A stretch of 25,057 bases of DNA from an uncultured Rhodospirillaceae bacterium (GCA_900553035.1 USCC01000022.1:1-25057), one strand, 5' to 3'. Positions 7,493 through 15,293 are shown, numbered from the stretch's first letter. Numbers and translations: made by a program. Notes: generated by a model from the letters alone, not told the origin.

Positions 7493-9073
7493 ATGCCTGA
7501 AATTTTTATGTCCGTAAGCGAGGGCGCTTACACTCTTCCCGACGGCCCGGTTTTGTTTGAAAATGTTTCGCTGGATATTTCCGGCGGGGAAAAGCTGGCC
7601 TTGATCGGCGACAACGGTGCGGGGAAAACGACCCTTCTGAAAATTCTGGCGGGTGAGCTGGAACTGTCCGCCGGGAATCGGGTTGTTCAGGCTGCGGCCG
7701 CTCTGCTGCCGCAGGATATTTCGTCCCTGCATGGGACGGTTGCTTCCGTGCTGAACGCCGGAGAAACGCTGGCGGCTCTGGCGGCAATCGAAGCCGGAGA
7801 CGTTTCCGAAGCGCTTTTTGAAACGCTTGGGAACCGATGGGATTTTCCGGCACGGCTGGAAGAGGAGTTCCGCGCTTTCGGCATGGGCCATATCACGCCG
7901 GACGCCTCCTTTGACCGGCTGAGCGGCGGCGAGAAGGAAAAAGTCCTTCTGGCCGGCATGTTTCTGTCCGGAGCGGATATCCTGCTGTTCGACGAACCGA
8001 CGAACAATCTGGACGCCGCGGGAAAAATGTTATTTTATAACAGAATGGAAAAGGCCGGGGAAGCCGTGCTGGTCGTTTCGCATGACCGCGAGCTTCTGGA
8101 ACGGATGAGCGCTGTGATTGAACTGTCGCATTCCGGAACACGGCGGTACGGGGGAAACTATTCTTTCTATCGTGAATGCCGGGCGGCGGAACGCGAGGCC
8201 GTGGAAGAGCGGAAGACAAACCTGATCCGTGAACGGAACCGGCTGGCCGCGACAAGGGAAAAAATATCCGCCCAGGCCGGGAAAAAAGACCGTTACGGAC
8301 GTAAAATGATCGTCCGCAACAGGTTCCTTCCGATCGCCGCAAAAGACATGAAAGCGGGGGCCGAAGTCGCGCGGGCAAAGAAAATGAAGCTCCTGAACGG
8401 GAAAATCGAAAACCGTCAGGCGGAAATCGCCCGGATAAAGAACGAAACAAGAGAGGAATTTATCAGAATCCCGATGCCGGGGAAGCCGTTTCTGAAGGAA
8501 CGTCTGGCCGTGCTGGAAAACGTTTCATTCGGTTACGGCCCGAGCCCTTTGTTCGCGGACGTGAACGCCGTTCTGTCGGGGCAAAGCCGTATCCGGCTGT
8601 GCGGCGGAAACGGTTCGGGAAAAACAACGCTGATTAAAATCCTGATGGGCGTAATCCTGCCGGATTCCGGCCGCGCCGAGCTGAACGGGCGGGCGGTATA
8701 CCTGAACCAGGAGCTGTCTCTGCCGGACAGGAGAAAAAGCCTTCTGGACAACGTGATTGATTTTAATCCGGGCCTGAAAATCAACGAGGCCTACACCGTT
8801 CTGGCTCGTTTCCTGTTCAAAAACACGGCGGCTCTGAAAACGGCAGGGACTCTCAGCGGCGGAGAGCTTCTGCGTCTTTCCCTGGCCATGATTCTGGGGA
8901 CGCGGGAACAGCCTGAGCTGCTGATTTTTGATGAACCGACGAACAATCTGGATATCCGGTCTTCGGAAATTCTGGAAAGTGCGTTGCGGCAGTATCAGGG
9001 GGCTCTGCTTGTGGTTTCGCATGACGCCGCGTTTGTCCGCGGCATCGGGCTTTCCGAAGAAATCCGGCTGTGA
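7493..9073 (+). CDS. ABC-F family ATPase (ribosome-associated, translation or antibiotic-protection factor)
   Basis: A 526-residue soluble protein with two ABC ATPase domains and no membrane segments. The first has Walker A GDNGAGKT (39-46), signature LSGGE (143-147) and Walker B/D-loop DEPTNNLD (167-174). The second has GGNGSGKT (371-378), LSGGE (454-458) and DEPTNNLD (480-487). The charged inter-domain linker at about 225-335 is the region that in ABC-F proteins enters the ribosomal E site and reaches toward the peptidyl-transfer centre. Members either help stalled ribosomes (Uup, EttA, YheS) or protect against 50S antibiotics; which applies here cannot be told. It starts at 7493 after a TGAGGT ribosome site, is monocistronic, and is followed by a terminator-like hairpin. 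Confidence 0.93.
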   Translation: MPEIFMSVSEGAYTLPDGPVLFENVSLDISGGEKLALIGDNGAGKTTLLKILAGELELSAGNRVVQAAAALLPQDISSLHGTVASVLNAGETLAALAAIEAGDVSEALFETLGNRWDFPARLEEEFRAFGMGHITPDASFDRLSGGEKEKVLLAGMFLSGADILLFDEPTNNLDAAGKMLFYNRMEKAGEAVLVVSHDRELLERMSAVIELSHSGTRRYGGNYSFYRECRAAEREAVEERKTNLIRERNRLAATREKISAQAGKKDRYGRKMIVRNRFLPIAAKDMKAGAEVARAKKMKLLNGKIENRQAEIARIKNETREEFIRIPMPGKPFLKERLAVLENVSFGYGPSPLFADVNAVLSGQSRIRLCGGNGSGKTTLIKILMGVILPDSGRAELNGRAVYLNQELSLPDRRKSLLDNVIDFNPGLKINEAYTVLARFLFKNTAALKTAGTLSGGELLRLSLAMILGTREQPELLIFDEPTNNLDIRSSEILESALRQYQGALLVVSHDAAFVRGIGLSEEIRL

Positions 9074-9081
9074 TTTTCCGT

Positions 9082-9130
9082 GCGGGGGAGAACGGCTCGG
9101 AGGGGCTGTTTCCCGCCGCTTTTTCATTTT
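9082..9130 (+). terminator. Probable intrinsic terminator after the ABC-F gene
   Basis: A GC-rich imperfect stem formed by GCGGGGGAGAACGGC (from 9082) and GCTGTTTCCCGCCGC (ending 9119) is followed by a T-rich run (9120-9131). Pairing includes mismatches and G-T pairs, so strength is uncertain. Confidence 0.5.
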
Positions 9131-9144
9131 TGAAAATCAGGGTG

Positions 9145-9173
9145 TTGACAATCTTCCGGCAGAGGAATAAAAA
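9145..9173 (+). promoter_or_regulatory. Promoter of the seven-gene methyltransferase-transketolase operon
   Basis: A perfect TTGACA (9145-9150) with a 17-base spacer and TAAAAA (9168-9173) lies 35 bases before the methyltransferase ATG. The -35 is consensus and the -10 is weak. No other promoter-like site was noticed before 13914. Confidence 0.55.
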
Positions 9174-9207
9174 AGTTTTACGAATCAAACTTTTTCGGAG
9201 AAGCCCA

Positions 9208-9900
9208 ATGGAAACGATTGATACATGGTCCAGATGTCAGGACGAAGAAGAAATGATGAACGATCATCACGCGCCGTTCTGGCGCGCCATGATCCGCCAG
9301 ATGTGCGAAAACGATCTGCACGCGGCTTCGGTTTTGGATTTCGGATGCAACCAGGGCGGTTTTCTGCGGACGCTGTACCGGATAAAACCGTTCCGCCGGG
9401 GTCTTGGCGTCGATCTGGCCGTCAAATCCCTTGAGGTGGCGGATCGTCTGAAAGGGAATATGCCGATTCGTTACGCGACGGCGGATCTTCTGGATCAGAT
9501 GGACGGACAGATTGACTATGCCTTCAGCCATGACGTCATTTATCTTCTGCCGGATCTGGACGATCATGCCGCCCGCATCCGTCGGGTGCTGAAACCCGGC
9601 GGCGTTTATTATGCGGCAACGGGGTGCTATGCGGAAATGCCGCTCTGGCCGTTGTGGAAGGAAAAGGTCGAAAGCTATTCCAACGTTCCGCTTCCCGACC
9701 ATTCCATCAACGATTTCGCCAAAGCCTTCTGGAAAGCGGACTTTGACGTTGCCGTTCAGAAATGCATCCCCGAAGGATTCGTGGCGTGCTGGCCGGGGCG
9801 TGAGGCTTATTTCCCCGAGGTGACAGACTTCCTGAAATACTATGACTACAAAATCATTTTCCGTTTTTCAAAAAAGGCGCAGGGAGAAGACGTGTCATGA
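9208..9900 (+). CDS. Class I SAM-dependent methyltransferase, first gene of a seven-gene operon
   Basis: The 230-residue protein has the Rossmann-fold SAM-binding motif I, VLDFGCNQGG (42-51), an acidic end to the second strand (GVDLA, 67-71), and the post-motif LKPGG (128-132) of small-molecule methyltransferases. The acceptor is not predictable. The start at 9208 follows CGGAG at a good distance; the frame is open further upstream to 9070, but that stretch covers the terminator and promoter and was excluded. Its stop overlaps the next small gene in ATGA, so the two are translationally coupled. The remaining operon genes suggest a small-molecule pathway. Confidence 0.85.
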   Translation: METIDTWSRCQDEEEMMNDHHAPFWRAMIRQMCENDLHAASVLDFGCNQGGFLRTLYRIKPFRRGLGVDLAVKSLEVADRLKGNMPIRYATADLLDQMDGQIDYAFSHDVIYLLPDLDDHAARIRRVLKPGGVYYAATGCYAEMPLWPLWKEKVESYSNVPLPDHSINDFAKAFWKADFDVAVQKCIPEGFVACWPGREAYFPEVTDFLKYYDYKIIFRFSKKAQGEDVS

Positions 9901-10046
9901 AATTTCACGAAGGCCGTGACATAACCCGGGAGCTTGAGGAACAGGAGGCGTCGGTTCTGCCCTGTGCCCGTGCGGCCGCGTACGAAGAGCGGATGAAGGA
10001 GCGGAGCCGCGCACAGGAAAAAAAGGAGCCGGAAAACGATGGCTGA
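9897..10046 (+). CDS. Small highly charged protein, 49 residues, unknown function
   Basis: The frame starts MKFHEGRDITRELEEQEASV and ends KKEPENDG. It begins in the ATGA overlap with the methyltransferase stop and ends 8 bases inside the esterase gene, so it exactly bridges two genes and removes any gap. About half its residues are charged, there is one cysteine (residue 23), and no membrane segment; a helical structure is likely. No family was recognised. Its AGGGAGAAG ribosome site (9881-9889) supports translation. It could be a small partner of the methyltransferase or only a coupling element. Confidence 0.6.
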   Translation: MKFHEGRDITRELEEQEASVLPCARAAAYEERMKERSRAQEKKEPENDG

Positions 10047-10824
10047 AAGCTGGAGCTACTTTTTAAGCGACGCTTCCCGTCCGCCGGAACGGATGTTTTT
10101 CATGCTGCATGGATGCGGCGGCAATGCGGCCGACGTTCTTTCCCTTGCGCCGATGCTGAAAAGAGAAATGCCCGGCCAAAGCTTTGTTGCGGTCGCCCCG
10201 GAAGGATTCCTGCCTTCCGCCGAAAAAGAAGAGGGGCGTCAGTGGTTCGACATTGAAACCAGTTACCATCCCTCTTTGTTCCGGAAGGATCCCTCCCGGA
10301 TGGACGCGCATGACAGAAAAGCCTTTTTCCGGATGACTTCCGGTGCGTCGGGTCTGTTCGCGGCATCGCGGGAGCTGAACGGCCTTCTGGATTTCTGTCA
10401 GGAAAAGTTCGGCGTGGATAATGCGCGCACCGTTCTTTTCGGATATTCACAGGGCGGCATGACGGCTTTGGACATGGGGCTCAGCCGAGCCGCGCCCGTC
10501 CGCCGGATTGTCTCTCTTTCGGGCAGTCTGATTCCGCCGTTTGCCGAAAGCCTTCAGGAACGGCAGCGTTCGCGTCCGCCCGTCGTCCTGATGCACGGGA
10601 CGGAGGACGAGGTCATTCATTTCAACGCGGCTCTTCATACGGCAAACCTTCTCCGCCGCGCCGGCGTTTCCGTCCACCTTATCCGCCGGGACGGTATGGC
10701 GCACGGACGCGGCGGAGAGGCCTCGGTCTTCTGGGCGTGCGCGGCCCGTGAAACAGCGCGTGCGGCACAGGAGGCGTCTTCGCCGTTATTACGGTCTGTC
10801 CTGAGAAAAGGAGAAAGCCGATGA
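10039..10824 (+). CDS. Alpha/beta-hydrolase, phospholipase/carboxylesterase type
   Basis: A 261-residue cytoplasmic hydrolase. The oxyanion-hole motif LHGCGGN (23-29), the nucleophile elbow GYSQGG with Ser137, the acid in HGTEDEVI (Asp190) and the histidine in GMAHG (His222) give a complete catalytic triad in the order of the carboxylesterase/phospholipase family (bacterial EstB-like). It would hydrolyse a carboxylic ester or thioester; the substrate is unknown. The ATG overlaps the end of the 49-residue gene and is preceded by AAAAGGAG. Its stop overlaps the transketolase N-subunit start in ATGA. In this operon it may remove an acyl group from an intermediate (inference). Confidence 0.85.
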   Translation: MAESWSYFLSDASRPPERMFFMLHGCGGNAADVLSLAPMLKREMPGQSFVAVAPEGFLPSAEKEEGRQWFDIETSYHPSLFRKDPSRMDAHDRKAFFRMTSGASGLFAASRELNGLLDFCQEKFGVDNARTVLFGYSQGGMTALDMGLSRAAPVRRIVSLSGSLIPPFAESLQERQRSRPPVVLMHGTEDEVIHFNAALHTANLLRRAGVSVHLIRRDGMAHGRGGEASVFWACAARETARAAQEASSPLLRSVLRKGESR

Positions 10825-11765
10825 GGGAAAGCGGAAGGAACATGGGTGCGCAGACGCGGCTGGACTGGTCGCCTTATTCAACGGGCCGTCCGGCGGAAAC
10901 GCTGGCGGTTCAGCGGCGCAAGGCCGAGCTGTCTCTTGCCGCGGCCTGTCTGCGCGAAGATGTCATGCGCATGATGCTGAAATCCCGGTACGGGCATCCG
11001 GCGTCATGCCTGGGGCTGGCCGAACTGTTCGCGGCGTTGTATGCCGGCGGCATCCTGAATTTTTCCGCAAGACGTCCTTTGAACCCGGCGCGGGACAGGC
11101 TGGTTGTTTCCTGCGGCCATGTGTCTGCTCTGGTCTATACGGCTTTGGCGTCGGCGGGTTTCATTGCGTCGGAAAAACTTGAGAAATACGCGTGCCGGGG
11201 CGGACTGCCCGGTCATTTGGAACGTTTCCATCCGGCCGGTGTCGAAATTTCCGCCGGCTCGCTGGGGCAGGGCGTTTCAACGGCTGTCGGCATGGCGCTG
11301 GCGTTGAAGGAAACAGGGCGGCGGGTTTTCCTGCTGACATCGGACGGCGAACAGCAGGAAGGGCAGGTTTGGGAAGCGTATATGGCCGTCCGGAAATATC
11401 ATCTGCCGAATCTGCTGATTTTCGTGGATGTCAACGGCCTTCAGAATTCCGGAACGACGGCAGAGATCATGCCGGTCGGTAGCCTGGTGAAAAAATACCG
11501 GGCGTTCGGGCTTCCGGCGGTCGAACAGGACGGCCATGACGCACCGGGTATTGTCCGGGCGGCGGAAACGATGCTGGAATCCGGCGGTCCGGGCGTCATT
11601 CTTCTGCGAACCGTTCCGGGAAAGGGCGTGTCGTTTATGGAAAATAATCCGGTCTGGCACGGCGATCTTCCCGAAGGGGCGCTGGCTGAACAGGCCTGCC
11701 GCGAGCTGGAAAAGCGCCGGCGGGAAGCGGAGTCGTGGAAATTCTTTCTGGAACAGATGGTTTGA
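10821..11765 (+). CDS. Transketolase, N-terminal (thiamine-diphosphate-binding) subunit
   Basis: This 314-residue protein matches the first third of transketolase. It has GHPASCLGLAELFAAL (58-73), the active-site region SCGHVSALVYTAL (97-109), GSLGQGVS (146-153), and the thiamine-diphosphate/Mg2+ motif beginning SDGEQQEGQ (174-182) and ending at Asn205. Split transketolases make an alpha2beta2 enzyme with the next gene and move two-carbon ketol units between sugars, or act in specialised pathways. The start at 10821 has a GGAG ribosome site and overlaps the esterase stop. The first 40 residues are longer than usual; M8 is an alternative start. Confidence 0.92.
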   Translation: MRESGRNMGAQTRLDWSPYSTGRPAETLAVQRRKAELSLAAACLREDVMRMMLKSRYGHPASCLGLAELFAALYAGGILNFSARRPLNPARDRLVVSCGHVSALVYTALASAGFIASEKLEKYACRGGLPGHLERFHPAGVEISAGSLGQGVSTAVGMALALKETGRRVFLLTSDGEQQEGQVWEAYMAVRKYHLPNLLIFVDVNGLQNSGTTAEIMPVGSLVKKYRAFGLPAVEQDGHDAPGIVRAAETMLESGGPGVILLRTVPGKGVSFMENNPVWHGDLPEGALAEQACRELEKRRREAESWKFFLEQMV

Positions 11766-11769
11766 ACCG

Positions 11770-12699
11770 ATGCCGACAATGATGGATATTTTTGCCGAAG
11801 AGCTTCGTGAGGCGGGAAGAGCGGATCCGGGTATTGTTGCGCTGTCGGCCGATGTCCGCCGGTCAACGGGTCTTGGGCTTTTTGCCGAAGCGTTTCCCGA
11901 ACGTTATTACGAAATGGGCGTCTCTGAACAGAACATGATCGGGACGGCGGCCGGGGCGGCTTTGGAAGGCCGCCGCGCCGTCGCATCATCCTATGCGTGT
12001 TTCAGCCCTGGCCGGACGTGGGAGCAGATCCGCAACGCGGTGTGTCATATGCGCGCCGACGTCAAGATCATCGGGGCGCACGCCGGAGTCGGCAGCGGAC
12101 GTGACGGGGCGACGCATCAATGTTTTGAAGACATCGCGCTTATGTCCTGTCTGCCTGGCATGACGATTTATTCTCCGGCGACCGAAAGCGACGTCCGCCT
12201 TGCGGCGCGGCGGATGCTGGCCGAGGAAGGGCCGGCCTATCTGCGGCTGTCCGCCCGGCCGTGTCCCGAACCGGAAGGATATGAAGCCGGTCTGGATCAG
12301 CCTGTGCGGATGAAGGACGGAAAAGATTTCGCCGTTATCGGAACGGGCGGTATTCTGGCTTTTGCTCTGGAGGCTGCGGAACGGTTTGCGGAACGGACAG
12401 GAATGAGCGCCGCCGTTTATAACGTCGTGCGTCTGAAGCCTTTTTCGCTTGATGCCATTGCCGGGGAACTGGCCGCGTTCCGGGCTGTTCTGAGTGTGGA
12501 GGAACATCAGCGGACAGGCGGATTCGGATCCCTGTGCGCTTCCGTCATGGCGGAACGACGGAATATGCCGCCGCTGTACCGCGCCGGTGTTGACGGCGTT
12601 TTCGGCGAATCCATGGAACCCGACGCGCTGTACCGGCATTTGGGAATTTCGGCGGAAGATCTTCTCGCCGGTCTGGAACGGATGAAGGAGGAGACATGA
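11770..12699 (+). CDS. Transketolase, C-terminal (pyrimidine-binding) subunit
   Basis: The 309-residue partner of the preceding gene carries the pyrimidine-binding and C-terminal transketolase domains. The catalytic glutamate that activates thiamine diphosphate is in GVSEQNMIG (Glu53), followed by SSYACFSPGRTWEQIRNAV and GAHAGVGSGRDGATHQCFED, both hallmarks of this family. The C-terminal part (from about residue 180) has the GTGGILAFALEAAE dinucleotide-like fold. It starts 4 bases after the N-subunit stop and has no strong ribosome site, consistent with coupled translation and equal amounts of both subunits. The stop overlaps the next gene in ATGA. Confidence 0.92.
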   Translation: MPTMMDIFAEELREAGRADPGIVALSADVRRSTGLGLFAEAFPERYYEMGVSEQNMIGTAAGAALEGRRAVASSYACFSPGRTWEQIRNAVCHMRADVKIIGAHAGVGSGRDGATHQCFEDIALMSCLPGMTIYSPATESDVRLAARRMLAEEGPAYLRLSARPCPEPEGYEAGLDQPVRMKDGKDFAVIGTGGILAFALEAAERFAERTGMSAAVYNVVRLKPFSLDAIAGELAAFRAVLSVEEHQRTGGFGSLCASVMAERRNMPPLYRAGVDGVFGESMEPDALYRHLGISAEDLLAGLERMKEET

Positions 12700-13577
12700 T
12701 TGACGCGCTGTACCGCCTTATCGTCCGGAAAAAATTCCGGAGATGGGCGCTCCCCGCCGACGCGGAAGAAAGAATCCGGCGCGCGCTTTTCATTTGTCTG
12801 AGCGACGAGCGTCCCCTGAATTTTGTCTTTGAATTCGGCGGCTACAAGCTTTGGCGGCTTCCCTCGGCCCCTTATCCCGATCTGGCTGAAAGATTCATGC
12901 TCCGGCATTACGCGGATTACCTGCGGCCGGTGGCTGAACTGTATCCGCCCGGGGTCCATATGTATTTCGCCTCGGACGATGTGGTCGTGGAGCGGATGAA
13001 TAATATCCGCGCCGACGCCATGGAAAAATATGCCGCAGGTTTTTGTGCGCTTCTGGAAGAAACACGGTCCGAGCGACCCGAGAACATGCTTTTTTCGTAT
13101 GTGCGGCTGGGGGAGCTGTATGAAAGCCGCGGAGAACTGGAAACCGAGCTGGCTCGGACGTACGCCGTGAACCGGGTGCGCTTTGATACGTGGAGTCCGG
13201 AGAAAAAAGAGAGGATGCTGAAACGTGCCGCCTTGAATTTCTGTATTTCGGGGCCGCTGGCGGCGGCGGATTTGTCAGGTATTTCCGAAGCGGATTATCA
13301 GGAAAGGCTGATTCGCGGCGCGGTTTTTCATGACGCTTTTGAAGACTGCCGGAAACGCCGGGCGTTCGTTTTGGGCGAAGACCGGATTCTGCTGTTCTGC
13401 ACGCCGATTCCCGAAGCCGTTGCCATTGGGACAACCCGGGCTTCCGTCACAAAATTCTGGACCGGCGTCGGGATCCGGGAAGACGGTCTGGAAAAAGTAC
13501 TGCCGCCGTCACAATGGGAGAAAAGGGAACATGAAAAAAGTGATTGCCGCGCCGACAAGGCCAGTGAAACATTATAA
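12696..13577 (+). CDS. Protein resembling the DIT1/PvcA isonitrile synthase family (distant)
   Basis: I do not recognise a close family for this 293-residue protein, but its first half follows the DIT1/PvcA pattern in order: RPLNFVFEFGGYK (39-51), a PD-x-AE box (61-65), LYPPGV (82-87), then SDDVVVERMNN (93-103) and a Tyr near 112. In the known family the corresponding elements are the (K)P-x-x-FVLP-x-FP-x-K, PD-x-x-E, YxPG and SDG stretches. Known members condense an amino acid with ribulose 5-phosphate to make an isonitrile. Here SDG reads SDD and the C-terminal part (TPIPEAVAIGTTRASVTKFW, 236-255) is unfamiliar. It overlaps the transketolase end in ATGA and the RidA-like start by 47 bases. 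The assignment rests on visual pattern only. Confidence 0.5.
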   Translation: MIDALYRLIVRKKFRRWALPADAEERIRRALFICLSDERPLNFVFEFGGYKLWRLPSAPYPDLAERFMLRHYADYLRPVAELYPPGVHMYFASDDVVVERMNNIRADAMEKYAAGFCALLEETRSERPENMLFSYVRLGELYESRGELETELARTYAVNRVRFDTWSPEKKERMLKRAALNFCISGPLAAADLSGISEADYQERLIRGAVFHDAFEDCRKRRAFVLGEDRILLFCTPIPEAVAIGTTRASVTKFWTGVGIREDGLEKVLPPSQWEKREHEKSDCRADKASETL

Positions 13578-13914
13578 CAATGCCGTCAGAGCTGAAGGAA
13601 AATTCGTTTTCGTCGCCACACAGCCTTCCATTGATTGGGAAACCGGGGCGTTCATTGACGGTGATATTGAATCACAATCCCGCCGGGCTCTGGAAAACGT
13701 CCGGATGTTTTTGGAAAAAAGCGGGTCGTCTTTGGAAAACGCCGTTAAAATCGGCATTTTTCTGGCGGATTTGAAGGATTTTGAGGCCATGAACCGGGTC
13801 TATGAGGAATTTTTCCCCGATCCCGAAACCGCGCCCGTTCGTTTTACGCTCCGGACGCCGTTTCCCGATGCGCGGATAAAAGTGGAATTCGAGGCGATTG
13901 CTTTGGCAGAATAA
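13531..13914 (+). CDS. RidA/YjgF-fold protein lacking the canonical arginine
   Basis: A 127-residue protein of the RidA (YjgF/YER057c/UK114) family, which normally deaminates reactive enamines and imines. Recognisable parts are VFVATQPSIDWETGAF (26-41), ESQSRRALENVRMFLEKSG (47-65), VKIGIFLADLKDFEAMNRVY (72-91) and the C-terminal KVEFEAIALAE (117-127). By my alignment the catalytic arginine, equivalent to E. coli RidA Arg105 in ARLPKD, is replaced by Phe111 in RTPFPDAR, so it may belong to one of the Rid subfamilies without that residue. Start chosen at ATG 13531 behind AAAAGGGA; it overlaps the preceding gene by 47 bases and closes the operon. Confidence 0.88.
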   Translation: MKKVIAAPTRPVKHYNNAVRAEGKFVFVATQPSIDWETGAFIDGDIESQSRRALENVRMFLEKSGSSLENAVKIGIFLADLKDFEAMNRVYEEFFPDPETAPVRFTLRTPFPDARIKVEFEAIALAE

Positions 13915-13940
13915 GGACGTCCCTGCGAAAAGACAGCCGC

Positions 13941-15107
13941 TTACTTCCCCGACCGCGCCTGCAAAGCCCGGTTCAGGGCGGCGGTCTGAAAAGCCGCTTC
14001 AGGTGCGCGGTATGTGCCGTCGTTTTTCCGGACATGGAAGCTGCGGTACGAAACATCGTTCCGAGCCTTCACGGACGGAAGAGCTTTCAGGCAGTCCGCG
14101 TGTTCCGCCGAGGCCGCCGTCAGTTTTTCATAAATGGCTTCAGAGACGCCGTTGCGCAACGAATCCGACAGCAGTGCACCGCCTTCGGCGCCCAGATAGG
14201 GTTTTCCTCTGAACGTACAGAGTTTTGCGGCAATTTCCGCGGGCGTGACATCCTTCTGGACACGGACATCGGCGTTGTCGGCGTCAACGTATGAGCTTCC
14301 TTCAACAATGCCGGCGTAGGTTTTGTCATAAACATCCATGCAGGCCGATTCCCGGTAATACGACAACATTGTTTCCCGGGCGATCCCGGCATTGTCCTTT
14401 CCGGCGTTCCGCGCTTGGACGAAAGCTTCCGCCATCAGGGGCTTTGAAAGCGCCACATCCTTCCACACAGCGGAATCTCCCTGTGCCGCCATTTCACTGG
14501 CGGCAAAAATCTGGTGCGTGCAGGCGTCGGCTTCCAACGCGCGTCCGACACGGAAAATACTCGCCGCGTTCATGTCCCGCTCCAGTGAATAACCCGCGGC
14601 TTTCTGTTTGGCGTGCGTACCTTCATGGACGATGGTTGATTTCAGGCTGGATCCGCGGGCTTCGGCGTTCAGGCGGATTTCATTGTTCGAGGCCATATAG
14701 CTGCCCAGGGTGTTGCCCATCCCGTGGCGCATTGAAATGATGCCTTTTTTCTGCATGAACGGTTTCAGAACGCTGGCGCCTGTCGGTGTTTTCATCGCGG
14801 CGTCAACGGCTTCCCGGATGCGTGCGACATGCGTCGAATCTTGATATCCGTTGTAAATGCGGTACGTCAGCGTTTCGCCCTGCGGCGTTTTGCAGGTCAC
14901 GTTTTCAATCGGCTGGCGGATGACGATTTTTCGGGGCTGTTGCTGGGCAAACGCCTGAGAAAGGGAAGGCGCGGCGACGCTTGAAGCAAACAGAAGCGCC
15001 GTCATGACGCCGCGGCGGAATTTATGCGCCCGGGGTGACGCCGCCTCTTTGCCCGAAGGAGCAGAACGGACGGTTTCTTTTTTAAAAAAATCGGAAAGTG
15101 TCGTCAT
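13941..15107 (-). CDS. Secreted zinc metallopeptidase-like protein (HEGTH motif)
   Basis: This 388-residue protein has a 30-residue charged N-terminal segment, then a hydrophobic stretch ending in an AFAQQQ cleavage-like site (residues 33-56), so it is probably exported to the periplasm. The zinc motif HEGTH (161-165) follows a hydrophobic strand, and ALEADACTH (190-198) provides a plausible third ligand, Glu192, in the spacing of gluzincin-type peptidases. It resembles the putative metallopeptidase domain families found in gut alphaproteobacteria (such as DUF6782), from memory only. The frame is open upstream to 15593, but this covers the lipoprotein gene; ATG 15107 lies 25 bases after a predicted start of transcription. 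Substrate unknown. Confidence 0.75.
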   Translation of the reverse strand: MTTLSDFFKKETVRSAPSGKEAASPRAHKFRRGVMTALLFASSVAAPSLSQAFAQQQPRKIVIRQPIENVTCKTPQGETLTYRIYNGYQDSTHVARIREAVDAAMKTPTGASVLKPFMQKKGIISMRHGMGNTLGSYMASNNEIRLNAEARGSSLKSTIVHEGTHAKQKAAGYSLERDMNAASIFRVGRALEADACTHQIFAASEMAAQGDSAVWKDVALSKPLMAEAFVQARNAGKDNAGIARETMLSYYRESACMDVYDKTYAGIVEGSSYVDADNADVRVQKDVTPAEIAAKLCTFRGKPYLGAEGGALLSDSLRNGVSEAIYEKLTAASAEHADCLKALPSVKARNDVSYRSFHVRKNDGTYRAPEAAFQTAALNRALQARSGK

Positions 15108-15138
15108 GTTATCGGTTCCATGATGAAAACGGTAAAAA

Positions 15139-15167
15139 AGGATAATCCCCGCGGCTCTTTTTTTCAA
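15139..15167 (-). promoter_or_regulatory. Sigma70-type promoter of the metallopeptidase gene
   Basis: On the minus strand TTGAAA (15162-15167), a 17-base spacer and TATCCT (15139-15144). It is divergent from the lipoprotein promoter at 15232-15259. Confidence 0.7.
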
Positions 15168-15231
15168 GAAGGAAGTGCCGCCGTACCGCGGAAACCGGCA
15201 GAGCAGAAGGCCGTCCGAGTCCGGAGGGGAC

Positions 15232-15259
15232 TTGCAAAAAAACGAAATTCTGCTACCCT
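15232..15259 (+). promoter_or_regulatory. Promoter of the TRL-like lipoprotein gene
   Basis: TTGCAA (15232-15237), a 16-base spacer and TACCCT (15254-15259). It is followed by a leader of about 28 bases with a GGAGGT ribosome site at 15283-15288. Confidence 0.5.
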
Positions 15260-15293
15260 CTGATTTTATTGAATTTTTTATCCGGAGGTAGGT

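Noticed and set aside
9070..9207. N-terminal extension of the methyltransferase
   Set aside because: It covers the ABC-F terminator and the operon promoter; the ATG at 9208 has a good ribosome site.
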